In this document: piece by piece, positions 52,343-60,176 of the stretch
Layout: each line of letters starts with the position of its first letter
Position numbering within the stretch: the first letter of the stretch is position 1
DNA from: an uncultured Clostridia bacterium
GTDB taxonomy: Bacteria; Bacillota; Clostridia; Oscillospirales; SIG627
Length of the DNA: 64,000 nucleotides
NCBI GenBank assembly: GCA_947589595.1
Contig: CANQBV010000006.1
Coordinates: 1-64,000 of the forward strand
Direction: 5' to 3'
Position numbers and translations under genes: made by a program
The notes under the pieces: model-generated
Told to the model about the DNA's origin: nothing
Database searches by the model: none
What the model saw: the letters and a program-made list of their open reading frames with translations, nothing else

Positions 52343-53691
52343 GAGATCTTTCCGAATTTACGGTAAGAAAAATAGACAGCAGCAACAAGGCTGATCACAA
52401 CGGCGACAACCGAAAACACCACCAAAAGGATCGTTTGCCGCTGTTGTTCACGTCTTAGCTGTGCGTTTAAATCTTCTTCAGCAAAATATTGCTCTGCGTT
52501 GAAAAGCGCCGAGGAGGCGGTTTCGATGGCGTCAATGACCTCTTTTAATTCATCAGCCCCGGGAGCATCGGTTTCTAAAAGCGCGTTGCCCTGTTTTACC
52601 GCTTCTTCTAAACGCTGCGCGTAAACCGCGGCGCGGGGGTCGGTTTCGACGTTCGCGTGCCGCAGGCAAAGCTGCTGTAATTTCATATATAAGCTGCGCG
52701 ATACCAATTTATCATCGGTTTCCAGCAAAAGCTCGGCTTTCTTTTGCAGCAGGTTCTGGTAGGATTCCAAATACGCCTCACGGCTGTCGCTTGAGAATTC
52801 AGCAAGGATCAGCGGGTAAGAGAGCGCGTCCTCCATTTCGTTAAGAGTCGATTGAAACTGCGACCAGCTCGACTGCGTATAGTCGTTCTCTGACAGGCTG
52901 TTCAGTTTTTCCAGCGCCTGCTCCAGCACCCGAAAATCCAGATTTTCCCGCAAAAGTGCGGCCAGGCTCTCGTTTAAATCATCGGCGGCCTCCTGAAGAT
53001 CCTTTGCCGCGGGATTTTGCCGGTCGATCAGCCTTTCGGCGCGCTCCATGGCGTTAAGAAAGCTTCTCGCATGCTCGCCCGTCAAATAGTCCGTTTGAAT
53101 AAACGCCGCAAGATGAGTCGTGAGCGCGGCCAATTCTTCTTTCGAAATCGTTTCGGGGTCATAGGTGAAGATCAAATCGTCAAAGGCGTCTTTGATCGCG
53201 TTTGTGAAAGCATCGATATCGGTCTGTTTTCTCTGACGGTAGGTTTCCGTATCCACCGCATTGTTGAAGGTATACAGAAGCGGCGAATACAGTTCTTCCT
53301 GCGCTGCGTCTATGGCATTGGAAAGAGCGGCCCAGCTGCTTTCCGTGTAAAGCGCCGGCGAAAGGGAATTGTAAATTTCAATCGAATGCAAAAGGTCGGC
53401 GTAATCAAAAGTCGCCAGGCACAAATTGACATAGGCGATTCTCAGCTCATCATAGGCCTTTTCCAGCTCCTCTTCGCCAGCAGAAGTATTCGCAAGAATT
53501 TTGGCAGTGTCCGATAATTCCCGGCGATATGCGTTCATCGCGTTACCCTCATTAAAATGGGCTTCGTTTAAATCCTGCTGCAGACTTTGATAGGCGTTTT
53601 CCAGTTTGGAGCGATCAAAAGCCGCAAAAGACTTTAGGGACAATGCCAACGTCAGCGCCAACACAAAAACGGCAACAAAAAGTTTTTTCAT
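52330..53691 (-). CDS. Membrane-anchored helical surface protein with FIVAR-like repeats
   Basis: A 453-residue protein with a signal peptide (KKLFVAVFVLALTLALSLKSFA), a long helical extracytoplasmic part and a C-terminal membrane helix (ILLVVFSVVAVVISLVAAVYF) followed by a short basic tail. Repeated segments YTESSWAALSNAIDAAQ and YTQSSWSQFQSTLNEMED resemble the FIVAR sugar-binding repeat. Function is unknown. The start touches the ksgA stop with no gap, and the gene is followed by HprK-like, PqqD-like and S26-type genes in one operon. Confidence 0.7.
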   Translation of the reverse strand: MKKLFVAVFVLALTLALSLKSFAAFDRSKLENAYQSLQQDLNEAHFNEGNAMNAYRRELSDTAKILANTSAGEEELEKAYDELRIAYVNLCLATFDYADLLHSIEIYNSLSPALYTESSWAALSNAIDAAQEELYSPLLYTFNNAVDTETYRQRKQTDIDAFTNAIKDAFDDLIFTYDPETISKEELAALTTHLAAFIQTDYLTGEHARSFLNAMERAERLIDRQNPAAKDLQEAADDLNESLAALLRENLDFRVLEQALEKLNSLSENDYTQSSWSQFQSTLNEMEDALSYPLILAEFSSDSREAYLESYQNLLQKKAELLLETDDKLVSRSLYMKLQQLCLRHANVETDPRAAVYAQRLEEAVKQGNALLETDAPGADELKEVIDAIETASSALFNAEQYFAEEDLNAQLRREQQRQTILLVVFSVVAVVISLVAAVYFSYRKFGKISWNK

Positions 53692-54570
53692 TTATTTTTC
53701 CTCGAATTGATATAAAATATCGCTGATTTTAGCGTACTCCATGAGGCTCAGCGTTTCGCCGCGCCGCTGTGGATCGATCCCGGCGTCGCGGATCCCTTTC
53801 AAAATTTCTTCTTTTGAAAAACGCGGAGAGAAATAAGCATAAAGGGAATTCGGAAGCGTTTTCCGGCGCGCGGAAAAGGAAGCGCGAATCACCTGAAAAA
53901 ACAAAGGCAGCGAAAGCGGCTGCACCGGTTTTTCCCTGTGCGGAGTCAGCCGCAGAACGGCGGAGTCCACCTTCGGCTTCGGAATAAAGTTTCCGGGGCC
54001 TACAAAAAACAGTTTTTCCGCCTTGGCGTAAAATGATACCGCCGCCGTAATCGCACCGTAATCCGGGGAATTGGGCGCGGAAAGCAGACGGTTTGCCGCT
54101 TCCTTTTGGATCAGCACCGTAACGCTTTCCAAAGTGATGCCGCTTTCCAGCACCCGCATGATCAATTCGCTGGTAATGTAATACGGCAAATTGGAGCATA
54201 CCGCAAACGCATATCCGGGAAATTCTTTTTCCAAGGCGCTGAAATCAAATTTCAAAGCATCCATAAAAACAATTTTTACATTTTTCAAATCACCCAGCGT
54301 TTCTTCCAAAACGCCGGTCAAAACCGGGTCGATCTCAATGGCGATCACCCGGTCAAATTTTTCGCAAAGCTGACGGGTCAAAGCCCCGGCGCCCGGGCCG
54401 ATTTCAATTGCGAGCGCCTTTTTTTCGACAGGAATCGTTTCCCGCGAGGCGTCGGCAATCCGCGCGGCTATTTTTTCCTGTATCAGAAAATTCTGACCGA
54501 GATTTTTTTTAAAGAAGAAGCCGTGCTTCTCCAGCACCTCGGTTATTTCTTTAGCGGAATACAAATTCAT
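53692..54570 (-). CDS. ksgA: 16S rRNA dimethyladenosine transferase KsgA
   Basis: Dimethylates A1518 and A1519 of 16S rRNA; loss gives kasugamycin resistance. From ATG 54570 it is 292 residues, with KKNLGQNFLIQ, the SAM motif IEIGPGAGALTRQL, and VCSNLPYYITSELI (NLPY catalytic). I prefer 54570 because AAAGG lies six bases upstream and the family begins near MNLYSAKEITEVL; a longer frame from 54639 would run into the rubrerythrin promoter area. First gene of the FIVAR/HprK/PqqD/S26 operon. Confidence 0.95.
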   Translation of the reverse strand: MNLYSAKEITEVLEKHGFFFKKNLGQNFLIQEKIAARIADASRETIPVEKKALAIEIGPGAGALTRQLCEKFDRVIAIEIDPVLTGVLEETLGDLKNVKIVFMDALKFDFSALEKEFPGYAFAVCSNLPYYITSELIMRVLESGITLESVTVLIQKEAANRLLSAPNSPDYGAITAAVSFYAKAEKLFFVGPGNFIPKPKVDSAVLRLTPHREKPVQPLSLPLFFQVIRASFSARRKTLPNSLYAYFSPRFSKEEILKGIRDAGIDPQRRGETLSLMEYAKISDILYQFEEK

Positions 54571-54632
54571 AGGAAACCTTTGCATGAAAATAGAATGACT
54601 GGGAAAAATGAAACCGAAAGGAAGGGATAACA

Positions 54633-55169
54633 ATGCCAAACACGGAAGGAACCAGAACCGAACAAAATTTAAGAGCCGCGATCAGCGGGGAAACGCAGGC
54701 CTGGGGTCTGTATGAATTGTTTGCCGAACGCGCCGAAAAAGACGGCTTTCAGGAAATTGCTGCGATTTTCAAGGAAACCGCCCACAACGAGAGAGCGCAC
54801 GCAGAAATTTATTGGAATCTTTTAAACTGCATTCAAAAAACCGTGGACAATCTCAAAAACGCCAAGGACATGGAGCTGCATGAAACCAATATCATGTACC
54901 CCGAATTTGCCAAAATTGCACGCGAAGAAGGCTTTTCCGACATTGCCGATACACTGGAAAAGGTAGGGAAGATCGAGGCTGACCATGCGAAACGCTTTGA
55001 GAAGCTGGAAAACGAGCTTCGCAAAGGCGAAATCTTTGCCCGTTCGACGCCGCAAACCTGGATCTGCACCAATTGCGGACACCACGCGAATGGCCCCGAT
55101 GCGCCGACGGTCTGCCCGGTCTGCGGAAGACCGGTCGCCTATTTCAAACTGCAGCAGCAAGGCTCGTGA
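54633..55169 (+). CDS. rbr: Rubrerythrin
   Basis: Non-haem di-iron peroxidase protecting anaerobes from hydrogen peroxide. The 178-residue protein has the ferritin-like bundle with E..ExxH ligands (SGETQAWGLYELFAER, FKETAHNERAHAEIYW, LEKVGKIEADHAKRFEKL) and a C-terminal rubredoxin domain with CTNCGHH and CPVCGRPV. Start ATG 54633 follows GAAAGGAAGGG. It is divergent from ksgA with a 62-bp gap and ends in a terminator shared with spoIVA. Confidence 0.95.
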   Translation: MPNTEGTRTEQNLRAAISGETQAWGLYELFAERAEKDGFQEIAAIFKETAHNERAHAEIYWNLLNCIQKTVDNLKNAKDMELHETNIMYPEFAKIAREEGFSDIADTLEKVGKIEADHAKRFEKLENELRKGEIFARSTPQTWICTNCGHHANGPDAPTVCPVCGRPVAYFKLQQQGS

Positions 55170-55228
55170 GCGTAAAAACCCTAAAATAGTATAACATTGT
55201 TTTTCTAAGAATTCAATAAAATTTGCAC

Positions 55229-55273
55229 AAAAAAGGCAAGAAATCGGAAAAAGCTCCCGTTCTTGCCTTTTTT
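55229..55273. terminator. Bidirectional terminator between rubrerythrin and spoIVA
   Basis: AAAAAAGGCAAGAA (55229-55242) pairs perfectly with TTCTTGCCTTTTTT (55260-55273) around a 17-nt loop. The two genes converge on it. Confidence 0.9.
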
Positions 55274-55276
55274 CTT

Positions 55277-56758
55277 TCAGAGGATAATACAGATCAGTCC
55301 GCCGCTGCCTTCGTTAATGATTTTCTGCAGGGTTTCGGCCAGCCGCACACGCGCTTCCTCCGGCATGTGATCAAGCTTGGTGTTAAGGCCTTCGTTTACC
55401 AGTTCATACAGCGATTTCCCGAACATGTTGGAATTCCAGATTTGCTTGGGGTCTTCCTCAAACTCTTGCAACAGGAATTTCACAATATCCTCAGACTGCC
55501 TTTCGCTGCCTACGATCGGCGAGATTTCCGCCTGAATATTTGCCTTGATCATGTGGATCGAGGGCGCGCTCGCCTTCAGCTTGACGCCGTACCCGCCGGG
55601 CTGCTTGACGATTTCCGGCTCCTCCAGCGTCAGGTCGTCGATATCCGGCGTTACAATGCCATAGCCCTTTTCGTTGACCTCGTCCAAAGCGCCGGCGATT
55701 TTGTCAAAACGCGTTTTGGTTTCTACAAGGCTTGTCATCAGCGAAATCAGTTCTTCCTCGCCGTGAACCTCCATGCCGCAGTGCTCGCTCAAAACGTGAT
55801 AGAAAAGGTCTTTTTGCAGGTCAATGCGAACCTTCATGCTGCCTTGTCCCAAATCGGAATCAGCCAGTTGGATTGCTTCAAAAAGCGGGTTTTCCTGCAA
55901 AAGCCGAATCGCGCTGAAAACCTCTCCGGTTTTGCGGACGCCGGCAAAAGGCTCGGAAATGACTTCCAGAATCTCATTTTTCGTCTTATGTCCGTTTTCC
56001 AGTGCCAATACCCATTCCGGCAGCTTAAAACGGATCTCCTTAGCCGGAAATTGCAGCACAATGGTGCGAAGAATTTCCCGGATCCGGGCTTCGGTCAAGG
56101 CAAAGCAGTTTTCGGTCAATACAGGTATTTTGTATTTAGCGCTCAAGTCCGCCGCCAAGGTCCTGGCATTTTCGCTTTCCGGCTCCACGGAATTCAGTAC
56201 GATCACAAAGGGTTTTCGGCAGCTCTTTAATTCGCGGATGACCCGTTCTTCTGCTTCGATATAATTTTCGCGCGGGATTTCGCCGATCGTGCCGTCCGTG
56301 GTGATCACAATACCAATCGTGGAATGCTCGGTAATGACTTTTTTTGTCCCCAATTCCGCGGCTTCCTCAAAGGGGAGCGCTTCCTCCGACCAGGGCGTGT
56401 GCACCATACGGGCGCCGTTTTCGTCCGCCAGACCCGCGGCGCCCGGCACGACGTATCCCACGCAATCGATCAGCTTCACCCGAAATCCCAAACCGTCGTT
56501 TAATTCCACCTTCACTGCTTCGTCCGGTACGAATTTCGGCTCGGTCGTCATCACGGTTTTTCCGGATGCGCTCTGGGGGATTTCATCGACAGCTCTTGCT
56601 TTTTCGGCGTCATTTTGAATTTGCGGTACGACGACCGTTTCCATGAATTTTTGAATAAAGGTAGATTTCCCGGTCCTGACCGGCCCTACGACTCCGATAT
56701 AGATATCGCCGCCGGTACGTGTGGCAATGTCATGATAAATACTTTCTTCAATTGGCAT
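55277..56758 (-). CDS. spoIVA: Stage IV sporulation protein A
   Basis: ATPase that polymerises on the forespore surface as the base of the spore coat. From ATG 56758 it is 493 residues, one more than Bacillus. It has Walker A VVGPVRTGKSTF near residue 22, the GTPase-like core with IDCVGYVVPGA, VITTDGTIGEI, and the conserved C-terminal GSGGLICIIL that contacts SpoVM. GGAGG eight bases before 56758 fixes the start; a frame from 56791 includes the upstream ribosome-site region. A sigma-E-type promoter lies upstream. It marks the genome as from an endospore-forming lineage. Confidence 0.97.
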   Translation of the reverse strand: MPIEESIYHDIATRTGGDIYIGVVGPVRTGKSTFIQKFMETVVVPQIQNDAEKARAVDEIPQSASGKTVMTTEPKFVPDEAVKVELNDGLGFRVKLIDCVGYVVPGAAGLADENGARMVHTPWSEEALPFEEAAELGTKKVITEHSTIGIVITTDGTIGEIPRENYIEAEERVIRELKSCRKPFVIVLNSVEPESENARTLAADLSAKYKIPVLTENCFALTEARIREILRTIVLQFPAKEIRFKLPEWVLALENGHKTKNEILEVISEPFAGVRKTGEVFSAIRLLQENPLFEAIQLADSDLGQGSMKVRIDLQKDLFYHVLSEHCGMEVHGEEELISLMTSLVETKTRFDKIAGALDEVNEKGYGIVTPDIDDLTLEEPEIVKQPGGYGVKLKASAPSIHMIKANIQAEISPIVGSERQSEDIVKFLLQEFEEDPKQIWNSNMFGKSLYELVNEGLNTKLDHMPEEARVRLAETLQKIINEGSGGLICIIL

Positions 56759-56789
56759 ACCCTTTTCCTCCGCTGTTTGCTTTTGGTAC

Positions 56790-56818
56790 AATGTATGGGA
56801 GAAATCGGAGAATTATGA
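56790..56818 (-). promoter_or_regulatory. Sigma-E promoter of spoIVA
   Basis: On the minus strand TCATAAT (56818-56812) and CATACATT (56797-56790) are separated by 14 nt. Both elements and the spacing fit the Bacillus/Clostridium sigma-E consensus. It lies 32 bases before the spoIVA start, a gene known to be sigma-E dependent. Confidence 0.75.
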
Positions 56819-56876
56819 CAATCACAAAAACGTAGAATGGTATCACAGCTGCCGAATCCTGTAAACGTCCGCCGAT

Positions 56877-56905
56877 TTGACTTTTCCAAATCGGGGGTCT
56901 ATAAT
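56877..56905 (+). promoter_or_regulatory. Sigma-A promoter of the PflA-like gene
   Basis: TTGACT (56877-56882), 17 nt, perfect TATAAT (56900-56905), 32 bases before the start codon. Confidence 0.85.
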
Positions 56906-56937
56906 GAATAAAACTGCTCTATAGAAAGGAAACGCCG

Positions 56938-57618
56938 ATGTACGATTCCGAAACGGTCAAAATACAGGGGATTCTGCGTTACCGTGAGGATCTGGGACAG
57001 GGTGTGCGCACCGGCGTGCTTTTCGGGAGCTGTAAAGGAAAGTGCGAGAGGATCTGTTCGAAATTTTCAGCGATCCTAAAACCGTTCCCGTATGAAAATC
57101 TTACCGGGGATGAACTGCGAAGCTTTCTCTTGGAGGAGGATCGTGATTATCTAAGCCGCCGCGTCAACGTGACGCTTTTGGGCAAAGATCCGCTTCGCAG
57201 CCCGCGCTTTTGCCGGGCACTTGCAAAAGACTTGAAAAACGCTGGTCTTAGCGTTGATATTCATTCCTGCGCGCTCGGAGGAGAGGGTGCGGTGGAAATG
57301 CTGCTCGATTTTTGTCACCTTTTTGTATTCACCTTTCTGACGACCAATCCCGCCCGCTATCATCGCCTGACAGGAGAAAACCTGCAGGACGCCGCTAAGA
57401 CCATTCTTCATGCCGACCGAATCGGCGCCCCTTTCCGGCTGCGCATTCCGGTGATGCGCGGCGTCAACACCGATGAAGCGGAGGAATTTTCCATATTTTG
57501 TTCGCTGTTAAAAAACGTGAAAAGTGTAATTCTGGATTTTTCCTACGCCGATTTTTCCGACGAGGAAAAGCGCGCTTTCCGGGCATCCTTTTTCAAAAGA
57601 GGAATTATTTTATACTGA
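56938..57618 (+). CDS. PflA-like protein with altered radical SAM motifs
   Basis: A 226-residue protein resembling pyruvate formate-lyase activase in layout: RYREDLGQGVRTGVLFGSC leads to the cluster region, and NVTLLGKDPLRSPRFC then AGLSVDIHSCALGG follow the order of the activase VTFSGGEPL and later strands. But the cluster motif is C32-x3-C36-x3-C40 instead of CX3CX2C, and the SAM-binding GGE is GKD. It may bind a cluster differently or have lost radical chemistry. No frameshift is seen, and it has a strong promoter and terminator. No glycyl radical enzyme is nearby. Confidence 0.6.
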   Translation: MYDSETVKIQGILRYREDLGQGVRTGVLFGSCKGKCERICSKFSAILKPFPYENLTGDELRSFLLEEDRDYLSRRVNVTLLGKDPLRSPRFCRALAKDLKNAGLSVDIHSCALGGEGAVEMLLDFCHLFVFTFLTTNPARYHRLTGENLQDAAKTILHADRIGAPFRLRIPVMRGVNTDEAEEFSIFCSLLKNVKSVILDFSYADFSDEEKRAFRASFFKRGIILY

Positions 57619-57646
57619 AAAAGAGCCGCACGGCGGCTCTTTTTTG
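57618..57646. terminator. Terminator between the PflA-like gene and mazF
   Basis: AAAAAGAGCCG (57618-57628) pairs with CGGCTCTTTTT (57634-57644), loop of five, A and T runs on both sides. The two genes converge here. Confidence 0.9.
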
Positions 57647-57991
57647 TTACATCAACCCGAAGCTGATATTGATGGCGTTATTCACTTTTTGCATGACGTC
57701 TTCTTCAAGATGTCCCATTTTTTCTTTTAATCTTTTTTTATCAATGGTACGTACCTGTTCCAACAGTATGACCGAATCCTTGTTTAGCCCGTTTTCATCG
57801 GCAAATACTTCTATGTGAGTCGGAAGCTTCGCTTTTGTTGTTTTGCTGGTAATCGCGGCTGCGATCACAGTCGGGCTGTGCCGGTTTCCGATATCGTTCT
57901 GTACGATCACTACAGGACGGATCCCGCCCTGCTCCGAGCCGACGACGGGGCTCAGATCGGCGTAGTAGATATCTCCTCTTTTTACAGTCAA
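57647..57991 (-). CDS. mazF: MazF/EndoA family mRNA interferase
   Basis: Ribosome-independent endoribonuclease toxin. The family core is clear: [40 protein letters not shown] and [14 protein letters not shown] prefer TTG 57991 (114 residues) because GGAG lies seven bases upstream; a GTG at 58000 overlaps the ribosome site. Usually a small MazE/EndoAI-type antitoxin gene lies just upstream; here the 103 bases to the lipoprotein gene hold no open frame of useful length, so the gene appears solitary. Confidence 0.93.
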   Translation of the reverse strand: MTVKRGDIYYADLSPVVGSEQGGIRPVVIVQNDIGNRHSPTVIAAAITSKTTKAKLPTHIEVFADENGLNKDSVILLEQVRTIDKKRLKEKMGHLEEDVMQKVNNAINISFGLM

Positions 57992-58103
57992 TTTTTTCAC
58001 TCCAAATTCGAATTCACATATCGTGTAATCTTAGTTTTGCCGAGCCTTATTGCTTTTATTCCGTGTACTGAAAGTATATTTCAGTTTGCCGGTTTCGGTT
58101 CCT

Positions 58104-58622
58104 TCAGCCTTCGGAGCGGAATTTTAACTGCAAACTGTTTTCCCCGATTTGTGCCTGGATTTTCAGGGGCGCTGCGGTTTCTTTCTTCACCCAAAAATCA
58201 ATTTGCATTTCAGCGTCTTGAAAAGAAAAACGGTAGCATTCAACCCCATCCAGTGTTTCCGTCTTTTTCGGAACATAGCTTTGTGCGGCCAGAAAATTAA
58301 AGCATCGGCGAACGGACTCTGCCGCCGGCAGCCTTTCTTCCATGGAAAGCTGCAGACCCAAATAGGAAAAACGGTTTCCTTCTTCGGAAAGCAATATTTC
58401 AAGTCCCTGCAAAAGCGGGTTGCCGGAAAGAGTGAGCCGTATGCTTTGATTTTCTTCAAAAATCAGGTGCGCTTCACTTTCGACCTCGTTCAGATTCAAA
58501 GCAAGGTCATATTCTCTCCCGGCGGCAAAATACGACTTGAAATCAATTTCCTGCGTGCCCGAACAGCCGGTGATTCCCGGCACCAGACAAAGAATGAAAA
58601 ATACAAGGATCCATTTTTTCAT
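58104..58622 (-). CDS. Small lipoprotein, unrecognised
   Basis: A 172-residue exported lipoprotein: basic MKKW, hydrophobic core, and lipobox GITGC with the cysteine at residue 20. The mature part alternates beta-rich segments (AEMQIDFWVKKETAAPLKIQAQ, given loosely) and resembles the outer-surface LolA/DUF-type sheet proteins only in outline. It is upstream of mazF on the same strand. No family recognised. Confidence 0.7.
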   Translation of the reverse strand: MKKWILVFFILCLVPGITGCSGTQEIDFKSYFAAGREYDLALNLNEVESEAHLIFEENQSIRLTLSGNPLLQGLEILLSEEGNRFSYLGLQLSMEERLPAAESVRRCFNFLAAQSYVPKKTETLDGVECYRFSFQDAEMQIDFWVKKETAAPLKIQAQIGENSLQLKFRSEG

Positions 58623-58637
58623 AGCTTCTCCTCACGG

Positions 58638-58666
58638 TTGACAAAAATATTTGGTTTTGCTACAAT
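58638..58666 (+). promoter_or_regulatory. Sigma-A promoter of the VTC/DUF4956 operon
   Basis: Perfect TTGACA (58638-58643), 17 nt, TACAAT (58661-58666), 53 bases before the first gene. Confidence 0.85.
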
Positions 58667-58718
58667 ACATTTGAACTATATGAAAAAAGAAAGCAAGTAA
58701 TTCAAGGATTTAGAGCCT

Positions 58719-59417
58719 TTGGAAGCTATGTCGAGAAATTTATTCCGAAACGAATGTAAGTACTATATCAGCTACCCTGTTGCGCGCCTGCTCGAGCAGC
58801 GATTGGAAAAAATATTCGTCCGAGATCCTTATTCCGAATCAAACGGCGCCTATCGCATCCGCAGCCTATATTTTGATAATCCGCAGCGGCAAGCCTATTT
58901 TGATAAGCTTTCCGGCGTTGCCGACCGGGAAAAATACCGCATTCGTTTTTATAACCGATCCGATTCCTTTATTCAGCTGGAAAAAAAGAAAAAAGTCGGG
59001 GATAAAATTCTAAAGACCGGCGAAAGCCTTTCCCGTGGGGAAGCCGAGCGTCTGGTACGGGGAGACAGCGAATTTCTCCTGAATTCCGAAAAGTCCCTGC
59101 TTTGCGAGTTTGCCGCCCGTGCACGGTTCGAAAAATTATCGCCGCTTGTTTTTGTGGACTACACCCGCCGCGCGTTTCTGTATTCTTCAAGCAATCTGCG
59201 CATCACTCTTGACAGCAACGTCACCGAGACCGCCTTCCGGGGCTCGCTTTTTGATTTCTCGCAGCCGGCGATTCCTGTACTGGAGCCGCAACAGGTGATT
59301 TTAGAAGTGAAGTTTGACGGCGTTCTGCCGCCGTTGGCGCGCGCGCTGCTGGCCGATATTCCGGCAGTCGGCGCCGCTATTTCCAAATACTGCAAATGCT
59401 GTGAAATGCTGTTTTAG
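58719..59417 (+). CDS. VTC-domain protein (polyphosphate polymerase-like)
   Basis: A 232-residue protein with the triphosphate tunnel fold of the VTC4 catalytic domain: RNECKYYISY, YRIRSLYFDN, KYRIRFYNR, QLEKKKKVGDKILKTG, CEFAARARFEKLSPLVFVDYTRRAF (given to locate the central strands), RITLDSNV and VILEVKFDG. The basic and acidic tunnel residues are present, so it may polymerise phosphate. Start is TTG 58719 with AAGGA ten bases upstream; ATG 58728 is an alternative. Followed by DUF4956 after five to eleven bases, the common bacterial pairing. Confidence 0.85.
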   Translation: MEAMSRNLFRNECKYYISYPVARLLEQRLEKIFVRDPYSESNGAYRIRSLYFDNPQRQAYFDKLSGVADREKYRIRFYNRSDSFIQLEKKKKVGDKILKTGESLSRGEAERLVRGDSEFLLNSEKSLLCEFAARARFEKLSPLVFVDYTRRAFLYSSSNLRITLDSNVTETAFRGSLFDFSQPAIPVLEPQQVILEVKFDGVLPPLARALLADIPAVGAAISKYCKCCEMLF

Positions 59418-59428
59418 AAAGGATGTCT

Positions 59429-60106
59429 ATGCAAACCGTAATCAATTTTTTCCGAGATACGTTTCTCGATGAAATGCAGACCGCCATGTCCGGCGACCGC
59501 ATCGCCAGCGGGCTTTTGGTGGCGTTTTTCCTCTCGCTCTTTGCGGTGCTGGTTTACCGGATTACCTACCAGGGCGTGGTGTTCAGTAAAAGCTATTGCT
59601 TCTCTCTTGTTTTAGCCGCTATGGTGACCAGCGTGATTATCATGACCGTGACCACCAATCTCATGCTTTCGCTCGGCATGGTGGGGGCGCTCTCAATCGT
59701 ACGCTTTCGTACCGCAGTCAAGGAACCCAACGATACGGTTTTTATGTTTTGGTCCATATGCATCGGCATTATGGCGGGCGCAGGGCTGATCTATATTTCC
59801 ATCATTACCAATGTCGCTCTCGGGCTTTTGTATCTGCTTTTGTACTTGACGGCGAAAAAAATCAAGGCAGTTCCGTATCTTTTAATGGTACGCTATTTGC
59901 CGAGCGCGAAAGACGAGGTGCAGAATGCGGTTTTATCTTTGCCGAAATCGAAAATCCGTTCCAAAATCGCTTCGGCGGATGCGATTGAACTGTGTATCGA
60001 AGTGCGCCTTGCCCCGAAGGCTCTGGCTCTGGTGGATACCCTTTCCGAAATGGAGGGGGTGCTCACCGCCCAGGCGATCAGCTTCAACGGCGACACCACT
60101 CTGTAA
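59429..60106 (+). CDS. DUF4956 membrane protein
   Basis: A 225-residue membrane protein with four hydrophobic segments in the first 145 residues (LLVAFFLSLFAVLVY, FSLVLAAMVTSVIIM, MLSLGMVGALSIVRFR, and a long pair around MFWSICIGIMAGAGLIYISI) and a soluble C-terminal domain. The GALSIVRFRTAVKEP motif is the family signature. It is typically paired with VTC-domain proteins, and often a CotH-like kinase, in Firmicutes; no CotH follows here. I chose ATG 59429, spaced six bases from AGAAAGG; ATG 59423 touches the ribosome site. Confidence 0.85.
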   Translation: MQTVINFFRDTFLDEMQTAMSGDRIASGLLVAFFLSLFAVLVYRITYQGVVFSKSYCFSLVLAAMVTSVIIMTVTTNLMLSLGMVGALSIVRFRTAVKEPNDTVFMFWSICIGIMAGAGLIYISIITNVALGLLYLLLYLTAKKIKAVPYLLMVRYLPSAKDEVQNAVLSLPKSKIRSKIASADAIELCIEVRLAPKALALVDTLSEMEGVLTAQAISFNGDTTL

Positions 60107-60111
60107 AAGCC

Positions 60112-60149
60112 AAAAACGCTGTTTTCCTTTGGAAAAACAGCGTTTTTTT
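60112..60149. terminator. Bidirectional terminator between DUF4956 and the AlkD-like gene
   Basis: AAAAACGCTGTTTTCC (60112-60127) pairs with GGAAAAACAGCGTTTTT (from 60131) with a small bulge, flanked by A and T runs. Confidence 0.9.
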
Positions 60150-60176
60150 GCAGTTACAAGAGCTTGATTCGGATTT

